The notes under the pieces are model-generated. The model did not search any database, had not been told where the DNA came from, and was given only the letters and a program-made list of their open reading frames with translations. Below, one piece after another: positions 1 to 6,494 of a stretch of DNA of 8,301 nucleotides (its first letter is position 1; the number at the start of each line of letters is the position of its first letter). The stretch is taken from assembly GCA_003233255.1 (NCBI GenBank), contig QILH01000086.1, positions 1 to 8,301 of the forward strand, in the 5' to 3' direction. Source of the stretch: Gammaproteobacteria bacterium (GTDB taxonomy: Bacteria > Pseudomonadota > Gammaproteobacteria > UBA6429 > Thiohalophilaceae). The translations under genes and the position numbers were made by a program.

Positions 1-1106
1 CAGATAAATGCCAGCAAACCAGACGCATAGGCAAACAGACTCATCTGCGACATCAGCACATCGTGCTGTGTAAAAGCCCCATAATTGAATAAGGTCGTCA
101 GCAAAGGGCCGGCCAGGAGCAGCAAGCCCACCATTGAGGGCAGACCAATCAATAGCGACCAGCGAATACCCCAGTCCAGCACCCGTGAAAACTGATCGGG
201 ATCCGTTTTCGCATGGTGCTGAGACAGACTCGGCAAAATGACCGTGGCAATGGCAATCCCAAACACCCCCAGCGGAAATTCGACCAGCCGATCTGAAAAA
301 GTCAGCCAGGACACCGAGCTGTCCGGCAACAGGGTATAGGCGATGATCAGATCGATCATCAGATTGATTTGCACCACCGCCGAGCCCACGATTGCCGGCA
401 ACATCAGGCGAATAATCTTGCGTACTCCGGGGTGGTTAAAACCGTATTTTGGCCACCGCAGTAAACGTAATTTCGCCAGAAACGGGAACTGAAACAACAA
501 CTGCACGATCCCGGCAATGAACACCCCCCAGGCCAGCGCCATCACCTCAAAACCCTCAGGGAACATCGGAGCCAACCACAAACTGACGCCAATCAGGCAA
601 AGGTTCAGGAACACCGGTGTAAAGGCCGGCACCGCAAAGCGCTCGTAGGTGTTGAGAACGCCACCGGCCAGCGCGGTCAGGGAGATAAAAAAGATGTAAG
701 GCAGGGTCAGCAGTAGCATATCCGCAGTAAGCACTAACTTTTGCTGGTTATCGATGGCCATCGGGCCGTATTCGAGAATCAGCCAGGGGAACACGATAAT
801 GCCAATAACGGTGATCCCAAGCAGCACCAGAGCGAGACTACCCGAGACTCGGCTGATTAATTCACGTACACCGTCATCCCCCTGTTTGATCTTATATTCG
901 CCCAGCACCGGGACAAAAGCCTGAGAAAAGGCTCCTTCCGCAAACAGTCGACGCATAAAATTGGGGATTTTAAAGGCCACCCAGAAAGCATCCAGACCGG
1001 CACTCGGACCAAATACAATGGCTAATATTTGGTCACGGATCAGACCAAATACGCGAGAAACCAGAGTCAGACCACTGAAAATGCTGGCCGAGCGCAACAA
1101 CCCCAT
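1..1106 (-). CDS. murJ: Lipid II flippase MurJ (MviN), partial, C-terminus beyond window
   Basis: This gene encodes the N-terminal 368 or so residues of MurJ, the inner-membrane MOP-superfamily flippase that moves lipid-linked peptidoglycan precursor (lipid II) to the periplasmic face. I translated it by hand: it starts MGLLRSASIFSGLTLVSRV and continues with FGLIRDQ, then a GPSAGLDAFWVAFKIPNF stretch and RRLFAEGAFSQAFVPVL, which are hallmark MurJ segments. Many hydrophobic segments follow, as expected of a 14-helix protein of about 510-530 residues, so roughly 70% is present. The reading frame stays open to position 1. The ATG at 1106 is preceded by AAGG about 10-13 nt upstream, a plausible ribosome binding site. 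It diverges from rpsT, a common gammaproteobacterial order. Family assignment is secure from sequence; function comes from family knowledge. Confidence 0.96.
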   Translation of the reverse strand, partial: MGLLRSASIFSGLTLVSRVFGLIRDQILAIVFGPSAGLDAFWVAFKIPNFMRRLFAEGAFSQAFVPVLGEYKIKQGDDGVRELISRVSGSLALVLLGITVIGIIVFPWLILEYGPMAIDNQQKLVLTADMLLLTLPYIFFISLTALAGGVLNTYERFAVPAFTPVFLNLCLIGVSLWLAPMFPEGFEVMALAWGVFIAGIVQLLFQFPFLAKLRLLRWPKYGFNHPGVRKIIRLMLPAIVGSAVVQINLMIDLIIAYTLLPDSSVSWLTFSDRLVEFPLGVFGIAIATVILPSLSQHHAKTDPDQFSRVLDWGIRWSLLIGLPSMVGLLLLAGPLLTTLFNYGAFTQHDVLMSQMSLFAYASGLLAFI

Positions 1107-1291
1107 ATTTAAGCTAACCTTTTGATTATCTTACTGCTTTTCATGGGCGCTATTATGGCACGCAGGACTGACAAAGGGGCAGCAAAAGCGGAAAATAAGC
1201 ACAGATAAACGGTAAAAACGTTGCTATGACAGGTCAAAACGTCCATAATACGCCGCTTTCCGATACACCGAGCCAGTTTTAGGAGATAGTT
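1107..1291. other. murJ-rpsT divergent intergenic region
   Basis: This 185-nt spacer separates murJ (minus) from rpsT (plus) and must hold both promoters. The rpsT promoter is readable and listed separately. For murJ, a minus-strand CATAAT at 1153-1158 could be a -10 box, but I see no good -35 box at the right distance. I see no RNA gene or real ORF here; an open frame on the minus strand is out of frame with murJ and unsupported. Confidence 0.6.
1221..1249 (+). promoter_or_regulatory. Probable sigma-70 promoter of rpsT
   Basis: TTGCTA (1221-1226) and CATAAT (1244-1249) are separated by exactly 17 nt. The -10 box is followed by a GC-rich stretch, ACGCCGC, resembling the discriminator of stringently controlled ribosomal promoters. 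The inferred transcript would start near 1256, giving a leader of about 35 nt. Inferred from sequence match only. Confidence 0.6.
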
Positions 1292-1552
1292 TTGGCCAAT
1301 ACAGCACAATCACGCAAACGCGCACGTCAGGCAGAGAAATGCCGTCAACATAATGCCCCTTTTCGCACCCGTTTTCGCAGTGCCATAAAAAAGGTTCAGG
1401 CCGCCATCACGAGTGGTGACAAAACCGCAGCTGAAGCCGAATACAAATCAGCCTCTTCTATTATTGATAAGACCCTGGCAAAAGGGCTTATTCATAAAAA
1501 TAAAGCCGCTCGTCATAAGTCACGTTTAGGTACACAGGTGCGCGCACTTTAA
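1292..1552 (+). CDS. rpsT: 30S ribosomal protein S20
   Basis: S20 is a small basic primary binder of 16S rRNA that helps fold the 5' domain and the 3' minor domain of the 30S subunit. The 86-residue product begins MANTAQSRKRARQAEK, then HNAPFRTRFRSAIKKVQ and ends with GLIHKNKAARHKSRL, all typical of bS20; the length is the family norm. The start codon is TTG at 1292, preceded by AGGAG at 1281-1285 with a 6-nt spacer. The unusual UUG start is also found in E. coli rpsT, where it takes part in autogenous translational control by S20; similar control here is inference. The gene is monocistronic, diverges from murJ and converges on envZ, with a hairpin 4 nt after its stop. Confidence 0.98.
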   Translation: MANTAQSRKRARQAEKCRQHNAPFRTRFRSAIKKVQAAITSGDKTAAEAEYKSASSIIDKTLAKGLIHKNKAARHKSRLGTQVRAL

Positions 1553-1555
1553 GCC

Positions 1556-1580
1556 TTCAATGGGGTCAGACTCCATTGAA
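1556..1580. repeat. Hairpin with GGGGTCAGA core between rpsT and envZ (possible bidirectional terminator)
   Basis: TTCAATGG (1556-1563) pairs perfectly with CCATTGAA (1573-1580). With one G-T wobble and one more G-C pair the stem extends to 10 bp around a TCAGA loop. It lies between the stop codons of two convergent genes (1552 and 1592). No T-run follows on either strand, so a classical intrinsic terminator is not supported, though it could stabilise 3' ends. Its loop-side sequence AATGGGGTCAGACTC (1559-1573) recurs exactly at 7076-7090, which makes it a dispersed REP-like repeat rather than a private hairpin. Confidence 0.7.
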
Positions 1581-1591
1581 ATTCATTGAGC

Positions 1592-2923
1592 TTAGTCGTC
1601 CAGGTTCACCGGAAGATAAACACTGACAATCATACCGCCGCTATCGCGGGTTTGCATAACGAGTTTACCGTTATGCCACTGTACAATTCGATCAACGATC
1701 GTTAACCCTAGCCCAGCCCCCCTGGTATTAGAACGCGACACATCCATGCGAGTAAACGGCTGTTTCAAGCGTTCGATTTCACGCTCAGGAATACCGTCAC
1801 CACAGTCTTTAATCTTAATACATATATGGTTATCCTCCATCAATGTTTCGACTTCAACATCCTGCCGCCCATAATTCCAGGCGTTGTTAATCAGATTCAT
1901 AAATAATCGTTGCATCGCAATCGGTTTAACCATAGAGCTTTCGATACTGTTTAAAGCTAATTTGATTTTTTTACCTTCCAGTTGAAAGCCCGTTGCAACA
2001 TGATCAATAATCTCATTAATATCTTCATAGGAAAACGCTTCGTCGGTGCCATCACGCACAAAAGTCAGAAACTGGCCAATGATTTTATCGATATCCTCAA
2101 TATCCTGAACCATGCCGTCATACAGATTTTTCTCAATTTTATTATCAACCATATCCAGTGCAAGTCGAACCCGGGCTAACGGCGTTCGTAAATCATGTGA
2201 GATGCCAGCCAACATCAAATTTCGATCATCATTCAAAGCTTTGAGGTCTTTCGACATTTTATTAAATGCCCTGCTCATGCTTTGAAATTCATTTGTTCCC
2301 TCTTCTCTTATAGGGGCAGGTGTATTGCCCCTGCCTAACTCATCGGCTGCATCGATAAGCTGTTTTAACGGACGTTTGACAACCCGAGAGATTAAATATG
2401 CACCCACCAAGGTTAAAACCAATGCTACCAGTAATTGTGCGATCAGATTATCTGGAAATGGCTGTTTAAATTTACTCATTGGTGTGCCCAGCCATATTTT
2501 CTTATCACCCAAATTCACTTTAACCCAAACTAAACGATTTTTTTCTGAATAAAAAACATTGTCAAAATCAAAACGTATCTCTGCATTCTTATCAAATAAT
2601 TGCTGCGGATAATATTCTAGAAATACACGCTCATAAAACCGTTCAGCCGTTCGTCCAGGCCGGGCATTTTCATCATGGATAACATAGACAATGCCCTCCG
2701 ATTCTAATTTTTCTAAATACCTTTTGCGTTGCTCTGGATTGAGCTGATGTAAGGCCTGATAAACACTATTTATATGTAAGGCAAATAAGTCTGCAGTGCT
2801 TGATGCCATAGGACGGGTAAAATAAATAACAAAAATGAAAAAACCGGCGATAAAGCTTAAGATGATCATGCTGATCATCACCATCATAGCGCGACTAAAT
2901 AATGTATTAGGAATTAAACTCAT
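1592..2923 (-). CDS. envZ: EnvZ-type sensor histidine kinase
   Basis: This is the membrane sensor kinase and phosphatase partner of the OmpR regulator encoded directly upstream. The 443-residue protein has a short cytoplasmic N-terminus, a first membrane helix (about residues 13-35), a periplasmic domain (about 36-160), a second helix (about 161-179), a HAMP linker (about 180-232), a dimerisation/phosphotransfer domain with GISHDLRTPLARVRLA (phospho-His243) and an ATPase domain. The N-box NLINNAWNYG has Asn343 and Asn347, the G1 box DCGDGIP starts at Asp373 and the G2 box GAGLGL lies near 402-407; all catalytic residues appear intact. The first Thr after the H-box (Thr247), important for phosphatase activity in EnvZ, is present. 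Its ATG lies in a 4-nt ATGA overlap with the ompR stop, with AAGGTGAG as ribosome binding site, so the two are translationally coupled. In E. coli this pair controls porins and responds to osmolarity and pH; the stimulus here is unknown. Confidence 0.95.
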   Translation of the reverse strand: MSLIPNTLFSRAMMVMISMIILSFIAGFFIFVIYFTRPMASSTADLFALHINSVYQALHQLNPEQRKRYLEKLESEGIVYVIHDENARPGRTAERFYERVFLEYYPQQLFDKNAEIRFDFDNVFYSEKNRLVWVKVNLGDKKIWLGTPMSKFKQPFPDNLIAQLLVALVLTLVGAYLISRVVKRPLKQLIDAADELGRGNTPAPIREEGTNEFQSMSRAFNKMSKDLKALNDDRNLMLAGISHDLRTPLARVRLALDMVDNKIEKNLYDGMVQDIEDIDKIIGQFLTFVRDGTDEAFSYEDINEIIDHVATGFQLEGKKIKLALNSIESSMVKPIAMQRLFMNLINNAWNYGRQDVEVETLMEDNHICIKIKDCGDGIPEREIERLKQPFTRMDVSRSNTRGAGLGLTIVDRIVQWHNGKLVMQTRDSGGMIVSVYLPVNLDD

Positions 2924-3645
2924 GTCAGCGTCTCACCTTCGGGGACAAACACATATCCATGTCCCCAAACGGTCTGGATATATCGTGGATTTTTCGGATC
3001 GAGTTCAAGAATCTTACGCAACCGTGAGATTTGCACATCAATACTGCGATCAAAACTTTCATAATCCCGCTCATTAAGCTGGGCCATTAAGGCATCGCGC
3101 GATTGAGGTTTGTGAGGTTGAGTTACCAGTGTTTTCAATAAAGCAAATTGACCCGTGGTTAAGGTTACCGTTTGTTCTTTAAGGGTTAACAGGCGAGTAC
3201 CAAGGTTAAGTACATATTCACCAATGGCGACCTCTTTATGTTCCTCGGCAGGGGCACCGGCAGGCACCGAATGATGGCGACGTAAAATGGCGCTGATGCG
3301 GGCAACCAGTTCGCGAGGATTAAAGGGCTTGGGTAGATAATCATCCGCCCCCACCTCAAGCCCAACGATGCGATCAATCTCGTCACCTTTGGCCGTCAGC
3401 ATTAAAATCGGGATATTATTGGACTGGCCACGAAGGCGACGACAGATTTGCAGTCCATCTTCTCCTGGCAACATGAGATCCAGTACAATTAACTTAAAAT
3501 ACTCACGCGCCAGAGCTCGATCCATGGCCTTGCTGTCAGGCACAACTTTGACCTCAAACCCTTGCTCAAGTAAATAACGATCAAGCAGATCCCGTAACCG
3601 GTGATCGTCATCCACTACCAGGATTTTATTTTTCGTATCAGGCAT
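2920..3645 (-). CDS. ompR: OmpR-family two-component response regulator
   Basis: This transcription factor is activated by phosphoryl transfer from EnvZ. The 241-residue protein has a receiver domain (about 7-122) with the acidic pocket DDD at 12-14, phospho-acceptor Asp56 in VLDLMLPGEDG, switch Thr84 and Lys106 in PKPFNPREL. A winged-helix DNA-binding domain follows (about 135-236), ending in the OmpR signature RSIDVQISRLRK and RYIQTVWGHGYVFVPEG. The segments VLDLMLPGEDGL, GADDY-PKPFNPREL and RSIDVQISRLR match E. coli OmpR nearly residue for residue, so ompR is favoured over a generic PhoB/OmpR paralogue. The ATG at 3645 has an in-frame TAA two codons upstream, which fixes the start, but no clear Shine-Dalgarno sequence is visible. 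It is the first gene of the operon; OmpR-like boxes lie about 43-58 nt upstream, suggesting autoregulation. Confidence 0.96.
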   Translation of the reverse strand: MPDTKNKILVVDDDHRLRDLLDRYLLEQGFEVKVVPDSKAMDRALAREYFKLIVLDLMLPGEDGLQICRRLRGQSNNIPILMLTAKGDEIDRIVGLEVGADDYLPKPFNPRELVARISAILRRHHSVPAGAPAEEHKEVAIGEYVLNLGTRLLTLKEQTVTLTTGQFALLKTLVTQPHKPQSRDALMAQLNERDYESFDRSIDVQISRLRKILELDPKNPRYIQTVWGHGYVFVPEGETLT

Positions 3646-3687
3646 ATGTTAATGATATCGAACTGTTTCTCTATTTGCGGGAAAAAG

Positions 3688-3703
3688 TGTAACAAAATGT
3701 AAC
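3688..3703. promoter_or_regulatory. Tandem OmpR-like operator upstream of ompR
   Basis: TGTAAC (3688-3693) and TGTAAC (3698-3703) are direct repeats with a 4-nt AAAA spacer, a 10-bp period that places both on the same DNA face. Read on the minus strand, as ompR sees it, this is GTTACATTTTGTTACA. Tandem half-sites one helical turn apart are how OmpR dimers bind DNA, and GTTACA with A/T-rich spacers resembles known OmpR boxes. A further pair of GTTAC motifs lies at 3728-3732 and 3734-3738 in the opposite orientation. The repeats are seen directly; binding and autoregulation are inferred. Confidence 0.65.
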
Positions 3704-3840
3704 CGAAATAGCCCCTGTTCATAGCTTGTTACAGTTACTTACCGGTCTGAAACCCATTATTTCACCTTTTCAACAATACTTAGCATCAGTCATAAGCCTG
3801 TCAAGCTGAGTAGGTGAATAACTAACAAATGAGGCTAGCC

Positions 3841-3984
3841 ATGAAAACAGTGAGTAAAAATAATCGTTTCCACTTTACTGATGATCTGAAGCGATACATG
3901 GCATCACGTAACCGGGGAAAAACGCCTCTGACACGCAAGCTTCACTGCAGGCTTAAATTATTTTTAATCTGGATTGCACATTAG
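3841..3984 (+). CDS. Small hypothetical protein (47 aa), divergent from ompR
   Basis: I do not recognise this product. It runs MKTVSKNNRFHFTDDLKRY... to LKLFLIWIAH, 47 residues, strongly basic (many Lys and Arg), with one Cys and a short hydrophobic C-terminal patch too short for a confident membrane helix. ATG 3841 is preceded by GAGG (3831-3834) with a 6-nt spacer, a good ribosome binding site. An in-frame ATG at 3829 would add four residues (MRLA) with a poorer site. It lies downstream of the OmpR-like boxes and diverges from ompR, so control by OmpR is possible. Without comparison to homologues it could still be a chance ORF; the Shine-Dalgarno spacing and position are the only support. 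Confidence 0.42.
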   Translation: MKTVSKNNRFHFTDDLKRYMASRNRGKTPLTRKLHCRLKLFLIWIAH

Positions 3985-4175
3985 GACATATGAATGAAAT
4001 CCGATTACTCTGATGTTTTTTATGTAACTTGCTTGCAGCCCGTGTTTAAAAAATATTAAGAAAAAAGAAAACTTATATTCTAATACTAAGAACGAAGATG
4101 AATTGTTTAAAATGCAACTGAAATAACACCACAAAATACCAACAAACCTTAACTATTATTAATGGGAGAATGACG
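3985..4175. other. A/T-rich leader region before the lipoprotein gene
   Basis: This stretch is A/T-rich and has no convincing ORF. It holds a lone TGTAAC-type half-site at 4023-4028 (TGTAAC reading plus) and several TA-rich stretches (for example 4073-4088) that could serve as -10 boxes, but no convincing -35/-10 pair. GGGAG at 4164-4168 is the ribosome binding site of the next gene. Confidence 0.45.
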
Positions 4176-5045
4176 ATGTGCAAGAAATCAATGATCACAA
4201 AACACGGGCTACTAATAAGTATCGTATCGATGTTTGTTATCACCGCTTGTGGCGGGGGTGGCAATGATACCCCGGTCGGAAGTGGGTCGGTAACCTATAG
4301 CGGTAATCAGCAAGCGGCCGTATTAGATAATCAAAATGCCTCCGCCTTTGCCAACCAGACCTTCACCGGAACGAATTCGGCATCCGACAGTAACGTGATC
4401 GGTGCACAGGATATTAACAGTAGCACATCTAATATCATCACCAGCACCTTACTCAATCACACCTCGACACTTTCTCGTTCTGTTAATGAAAATAGAAGTG
4501 CATTCGCTGCAAACGCACAAAATGTCGTTGTCGATATTAATGTTAGTGCGACCTGCCCGAATGGCGGCAATGTAAGTTTTACCGGTCAGTATGATGATCA
4601 GACCAAACTGGGATCATTAAATCTGGTCTATAATAATTGCCAGAATAATGAAGTAAAAATCAATGGTTCGGCCTCACTTGACCTCAATGCCTATAGTGCC
4701 GAGATTGATGAACATACGGATGTGGTGCTTGCCTTCAACAACCTGCGTTTTGTCAGCCTTGACCCTGCAGATAGTTTTGATGTCCAGGTCGGCGCAAATA
4801 TTCGTGGTCAGCTGTTTTATACTTCAATGTTAGATCCCTTTACCAAACGCGCCAGTATCAACATGACCCTGGCAAATAATGCGAGCGGTGCATCAATTAA
4901 AATTGAAAATTATCTGGTGGACGTGATTTATGATCGCTATTCAACGCCAACCCGTGCTACGGCCGATATCAGCGGACGACTCTACCACCACACCTACGGA
5001 TATGTTGACATTGACACTGTTGTCCCCCTGCAGTGCCGCGATTAA
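4176..5045 (+). CDS. Secreted lipoprotein of unknown function, N-terminal part of a frameshifted gene
   Basis: The 289-residue product starts MCKKSMITKHGLLISIVSMF and has a type II signal peptide: Lys-rich n-region, hydrophobic core, then lipobox ITAC directly followed by GGGG, a flexible tether typical of lipoproteins. The mature part is rich in Asn, Ser and Thr, contains CPNGGNVSFTGQYDD and NNCQNNEVKINGSAS segments, and looks like beta-strand repeats; I know no named domain for it. I prefer ATG 4176 because GGGAG (4164-4168) sits 7 nt upstream; ATG 4170 would leave only 1 nt. The frame ends prematurely at 5045 after VDIDTVVPLQC, while coding continues in the +1 frame with INNFDREL and a PKD-like domain. 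The intact protein would be about 449 residues. A run of five C (5024-5028) is a likely shift point. Probably an outer-membrane or surface lipoprotein. Confidence 0.8.
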   Translation: MCKKSMITKHGLLISIVSMFVITACGGGGNDTPVGSGSVTYSGNQQAAVLDNQNASAFANQTFTGTNSASDSNVIGAQDINSSTSNIITSTLLNHTSTLSRSVNENRSAFAANAQNVVVDINVSATCPNGGNVSFTGQYDDQTKLGSLNLVYNNCQNNEVKINGSASLDLNAYSAEIDEHTDVVLAFNNLRFVSLDPADSFDVQVGANIRGQLFYTSMLDPFTKRASINMTLANNASGASIKIENYLVDVIYDRYSTPTRATADISGRLYHHTYGYVDIDTVVPLQCRD

Positions 5046-5523
5046 TAACTTCGATCGTGAATTAACCGGGTATCCCGATGCGGGTGGGCCATTAATTTAT
5101 ACGGGTGCAAACAATGCCAAAATCAGACTGACCCCGGTTGATGCGGTATTGGTGAATGTTGCCGCAGATGCCAATGGCGATGACTTTTATGAATATGCCA
5201 TTACCGTACCATGGGGATCTTTAAGAGATGAATACGTAAATGAAAATGATCCCGTTGCTAACGCGGGGACGGATGCCGCGATTACGCTTGGACAAACGGC
5301 ACAACTTGATGGTGGCCTTAGTACCGATGCCGATTACAACCTGATCGACTTTAGCTGGCTCGTCATCGACCAGCCTGCTGGCAGTAATGCGGGTTTAATG
5401 GGCGGTAATAGCATAAATCCTTTGCTTACGCCGGACTCAGCCGGTAACTACACGATAGAATTAACCGTAAATGACGGCTGGTTTACGAATACAGATACCG
5501 TCGTTATTACCGTCAACCCTTAG
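4930..5523 (+). CDS. C-terminal part of the frameshifted lipoprotein, with PKD-like domain
   Basis: This frame holds the rest of the lipoprotein. The protein-like sequence begins near 5029-5047 (INNFDRELTGYPDAGGPLI), continues through IYTGANNAKIRLTP and an ADANGDDFYEY segment, and ends with a PKD-like immunoglobulin-fold domain: NDPVANAGTDAAITLGQTAQ, then FSWLVIDQPAGSNA, and YTIELTVNDGWFTNTDTVVI. Such domains are common at the ends of secreted and surface proteins and usually mediate adhesion or spacing. The frame is open from ATG 4930, but the first 33 or so codons overlap the upstream gene in another frame and do not look protein-like, and neither ATG 4930 nor ATG 5002 has a ribosome binding site. 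It is therefore probably not translated by itself: either a pseudogene remnant, or one gene split by a sequencing error. Confidence 0.6.
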   Translation: MIAIQRQPVLRPISADDSTTTPTDMLTLTLLSPCSAAINNFDRELTGYPDAGGPLIYTGANNAKIRLTPVDAVLVNVAADANGDDFYEYAITVPWGSLRDEYVNENDPVANAGTDAAITLGQTAQLDGGLSTDADYNLIDFSWLVIDQPAGSNAGLMGGNSINPLLTPDSAGNYTIELTVNDGWFTNTDTVVITVNP

Positions 5524-5528
5524 CAGCA

Positions 5529-5593
5529 ACCGGGGTCAGAGACGTATTTTTATGAATGGCATAATATTGTATAAAAATATGTCTCGCCCCGGT
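5529..5593. repeat. Long imperfect palindrome 3' of the RAYT gene (REP-like)
   Basis: The left arm 5529-5553 and right arm 5571-5593 are reverse complements apart from a 2-nt bulge and two mismatches, around a 17-nt loop. The outer stem is ACCGGGG/CCCCGGT and the inner stem is TATTTTTAT/ATAAAAATA. It sits between the convergent lipoprotein fragment (stop 5523) and the RAYT gene (stop 5605). On the plus strand it is followed by TTTATCTTTTTT, so it could also terminate lipoprotein transcription. Folded single-stranded hairpins of this type are the substrate of RAYT enzymes. Confidence 0.8.
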
Positions 5594-5604
5594 TTATCTT
5601 TTTT

Positions 5605-6318
5605 CTACCACACATAATACCTGGCATGCTCTTCTTCAATACGGGGGCGTCCCGGCATACCTTTGCGAACTTTTCGTTTGGTCTCGGCCTCAACCTTATT
5701 TTTGAACGATGAACGTCCTAGAACAAGATCCTGATTCACGCTGTCACGTATATCGGTTAATAAATCATCCTCCATCGGCAATAAAAATAACTCGCGGTAC
5801 GTGTTTAAACGAGATTCAAACGATCGCCCTAAATCTAAATACAGTGGATGTGGTTCAATCAACTCACTCATTGCCCCCTGGGCATTAACGGCATAACTCG
5901 ACCAGGGGTATTGGTCTGGATGCTCAACCATATTGGCGCGCACCGGATTCATCTCGATATAACGCATGCAGGCCAGAAGATACTGATCACTATCAATAAG
6001 ACTGGATTTATAGCGGCCCTCCCACAAGGTTCCAGAACGATCATGGGTTTTATTAAAATAGTAAACATAACGCCGACCAATGGCCTGCATCATTTTCGAG
6101 AGGCCGTGATCGGCCATCGGGGTCACCAGCAAATGAACATGATTGCTCATCAAAACGTACGCATGCAAACGGCAATCAAAATTTTCGGCCGATTCGCTCA
6201 AATCATCGAGATAGCGAAGATAATCTTGCGTCGTAAAAAAACAGGGTTGGCGATTATTGCCACGCTGGATAATGTGTTGTGGGATTCCGGGTAAATTAAA
6301 TCGTGGTTTGCGTGGCAA
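5605..6318 (-). CDS. REP-associated tyrosine transposase (HUH/Y1 family, RAYT)
   Basis: RAYTs are single-domain HUH endonucleases related to IS200/IS605 TnpA that cut and join single-stranded REP hairpins. The 237-residue protein starts MPRKPRFNLPGIPQHIIQRG with the RGNNRQ motif, has the metal-binding HUH as SNHVHLLV (His60, His62), the GTLWEGRYKSSL motif (about 96-107) and a candidate nucleophile Tyr120 in RYIEMNPVRANMV. These catalytic elements are intact, and length is normal for the family. The basic tail KRKVRKGMPGRPRIE (from about 215) is typical of one RAYT subgroup. The start is a TTG at 6318 with a near-perfect AGGAGG (6325-6330) 6 nt upstream; no ATG is available there, and MPRKPRF is the expected family N-terminus. 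It is convergent with the lipoprotein fragment and divergent from the toxin-antitoxin pair. Confidence 0.94.
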   Translation of the reverse strand: MPRKPRFNLPGIPQHIIQRGNNRQPCFFTTQDYLRYLDDLSESAENFDCRLHAYVLMSNHVHLLVTPMADHGLSKMMQAIGRRYVYYFNKTHDRSGTLWEGRYKSSLIDSDQYLLACMRYIEMNPVRANMVEHPDQYPWSSYAVNAQGAMSELIEPHPLYLDLGRSFESRLNTYRELFLLPMEDDLLTDIRDSVNQDLVLGRSSFKNKVEAETKRKVRKGMPGRPRIEEEHARYYVW

Positions 6319-6355
6319 TGTCCACCTCCTTGTGACTAATAGCTGAAATACCGAT

Positions 6356-6385
6356 GTATAAATGCCATTGAAGCCATATTAACAA
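6356..6385 (-). promoter_or_regulatory. Possible promoter of the RAYT gene
   Basis: On the minus strand TTGTTA (6385-6380) and TTATAC (6361-6356) are 18 nt apart, about 38 nt before the TTG start. The match is moderate and the region is A/T-rich, so this is a candidate only. Confidence 0.3.
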
Positions 6386-6477
6386 GCTTTGGGCTTATTC
6401 ACTAGTATTCCCTGTTTCATCTTTCAGCATAAAACCAGTCTACAACGCAGATATTACGTGGGTTATTTAACATAATT

Positions 6478-6494
6478 AATACGTCTCTGACCCC
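6478..6494 (-). repeat. Inverted copy of GGGGTCAGAGACGTATT upstream of RAYT
   Basis: Read on the minus strand, this matches 5532-5548 over all 17 nt. Unlike the left copy it has no partner arm and so does not form the long hairpin. It is followed on the plus strand by A and nine T (6496-6504), then the toxin-antitoxin genes. Confidence 0.85.

Noticed and set aside
1109..1309. Open frame on the minus strand between murJ and rpsT
   Set aside because: It overlaps both promoters and the start of rpsT, has no family resemblance, and lies where murJ and rpsT control signals must be.
5024..5045. Programmed ribosomal frameshift in the lipoprotein gene
   Set aside because: There is no stimulatory Shine-Dalgarno or clear downstream structure, and CCC CTG is not a recognised bacterial slip site. 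Mutation or read error is simpler.
5128..5140. CTGACCCCGGTTG, an inverted 13-nt match to 5527-5539 (CAACCGGGGTCAG)
   Set aside because: It is inside well-formed coding sequence (RLTPVDAV) and lacks the GAGACG or ACTC extension of the true repeat copies, so it is probably a chance match.
5848..6294. Long plus-strand open frame (148 codons) opposite the RAYT gene
   Set aside because: It lies wholly antisense to a gene with intact HUH and tyrosine motifs, and has no recognisable domain.
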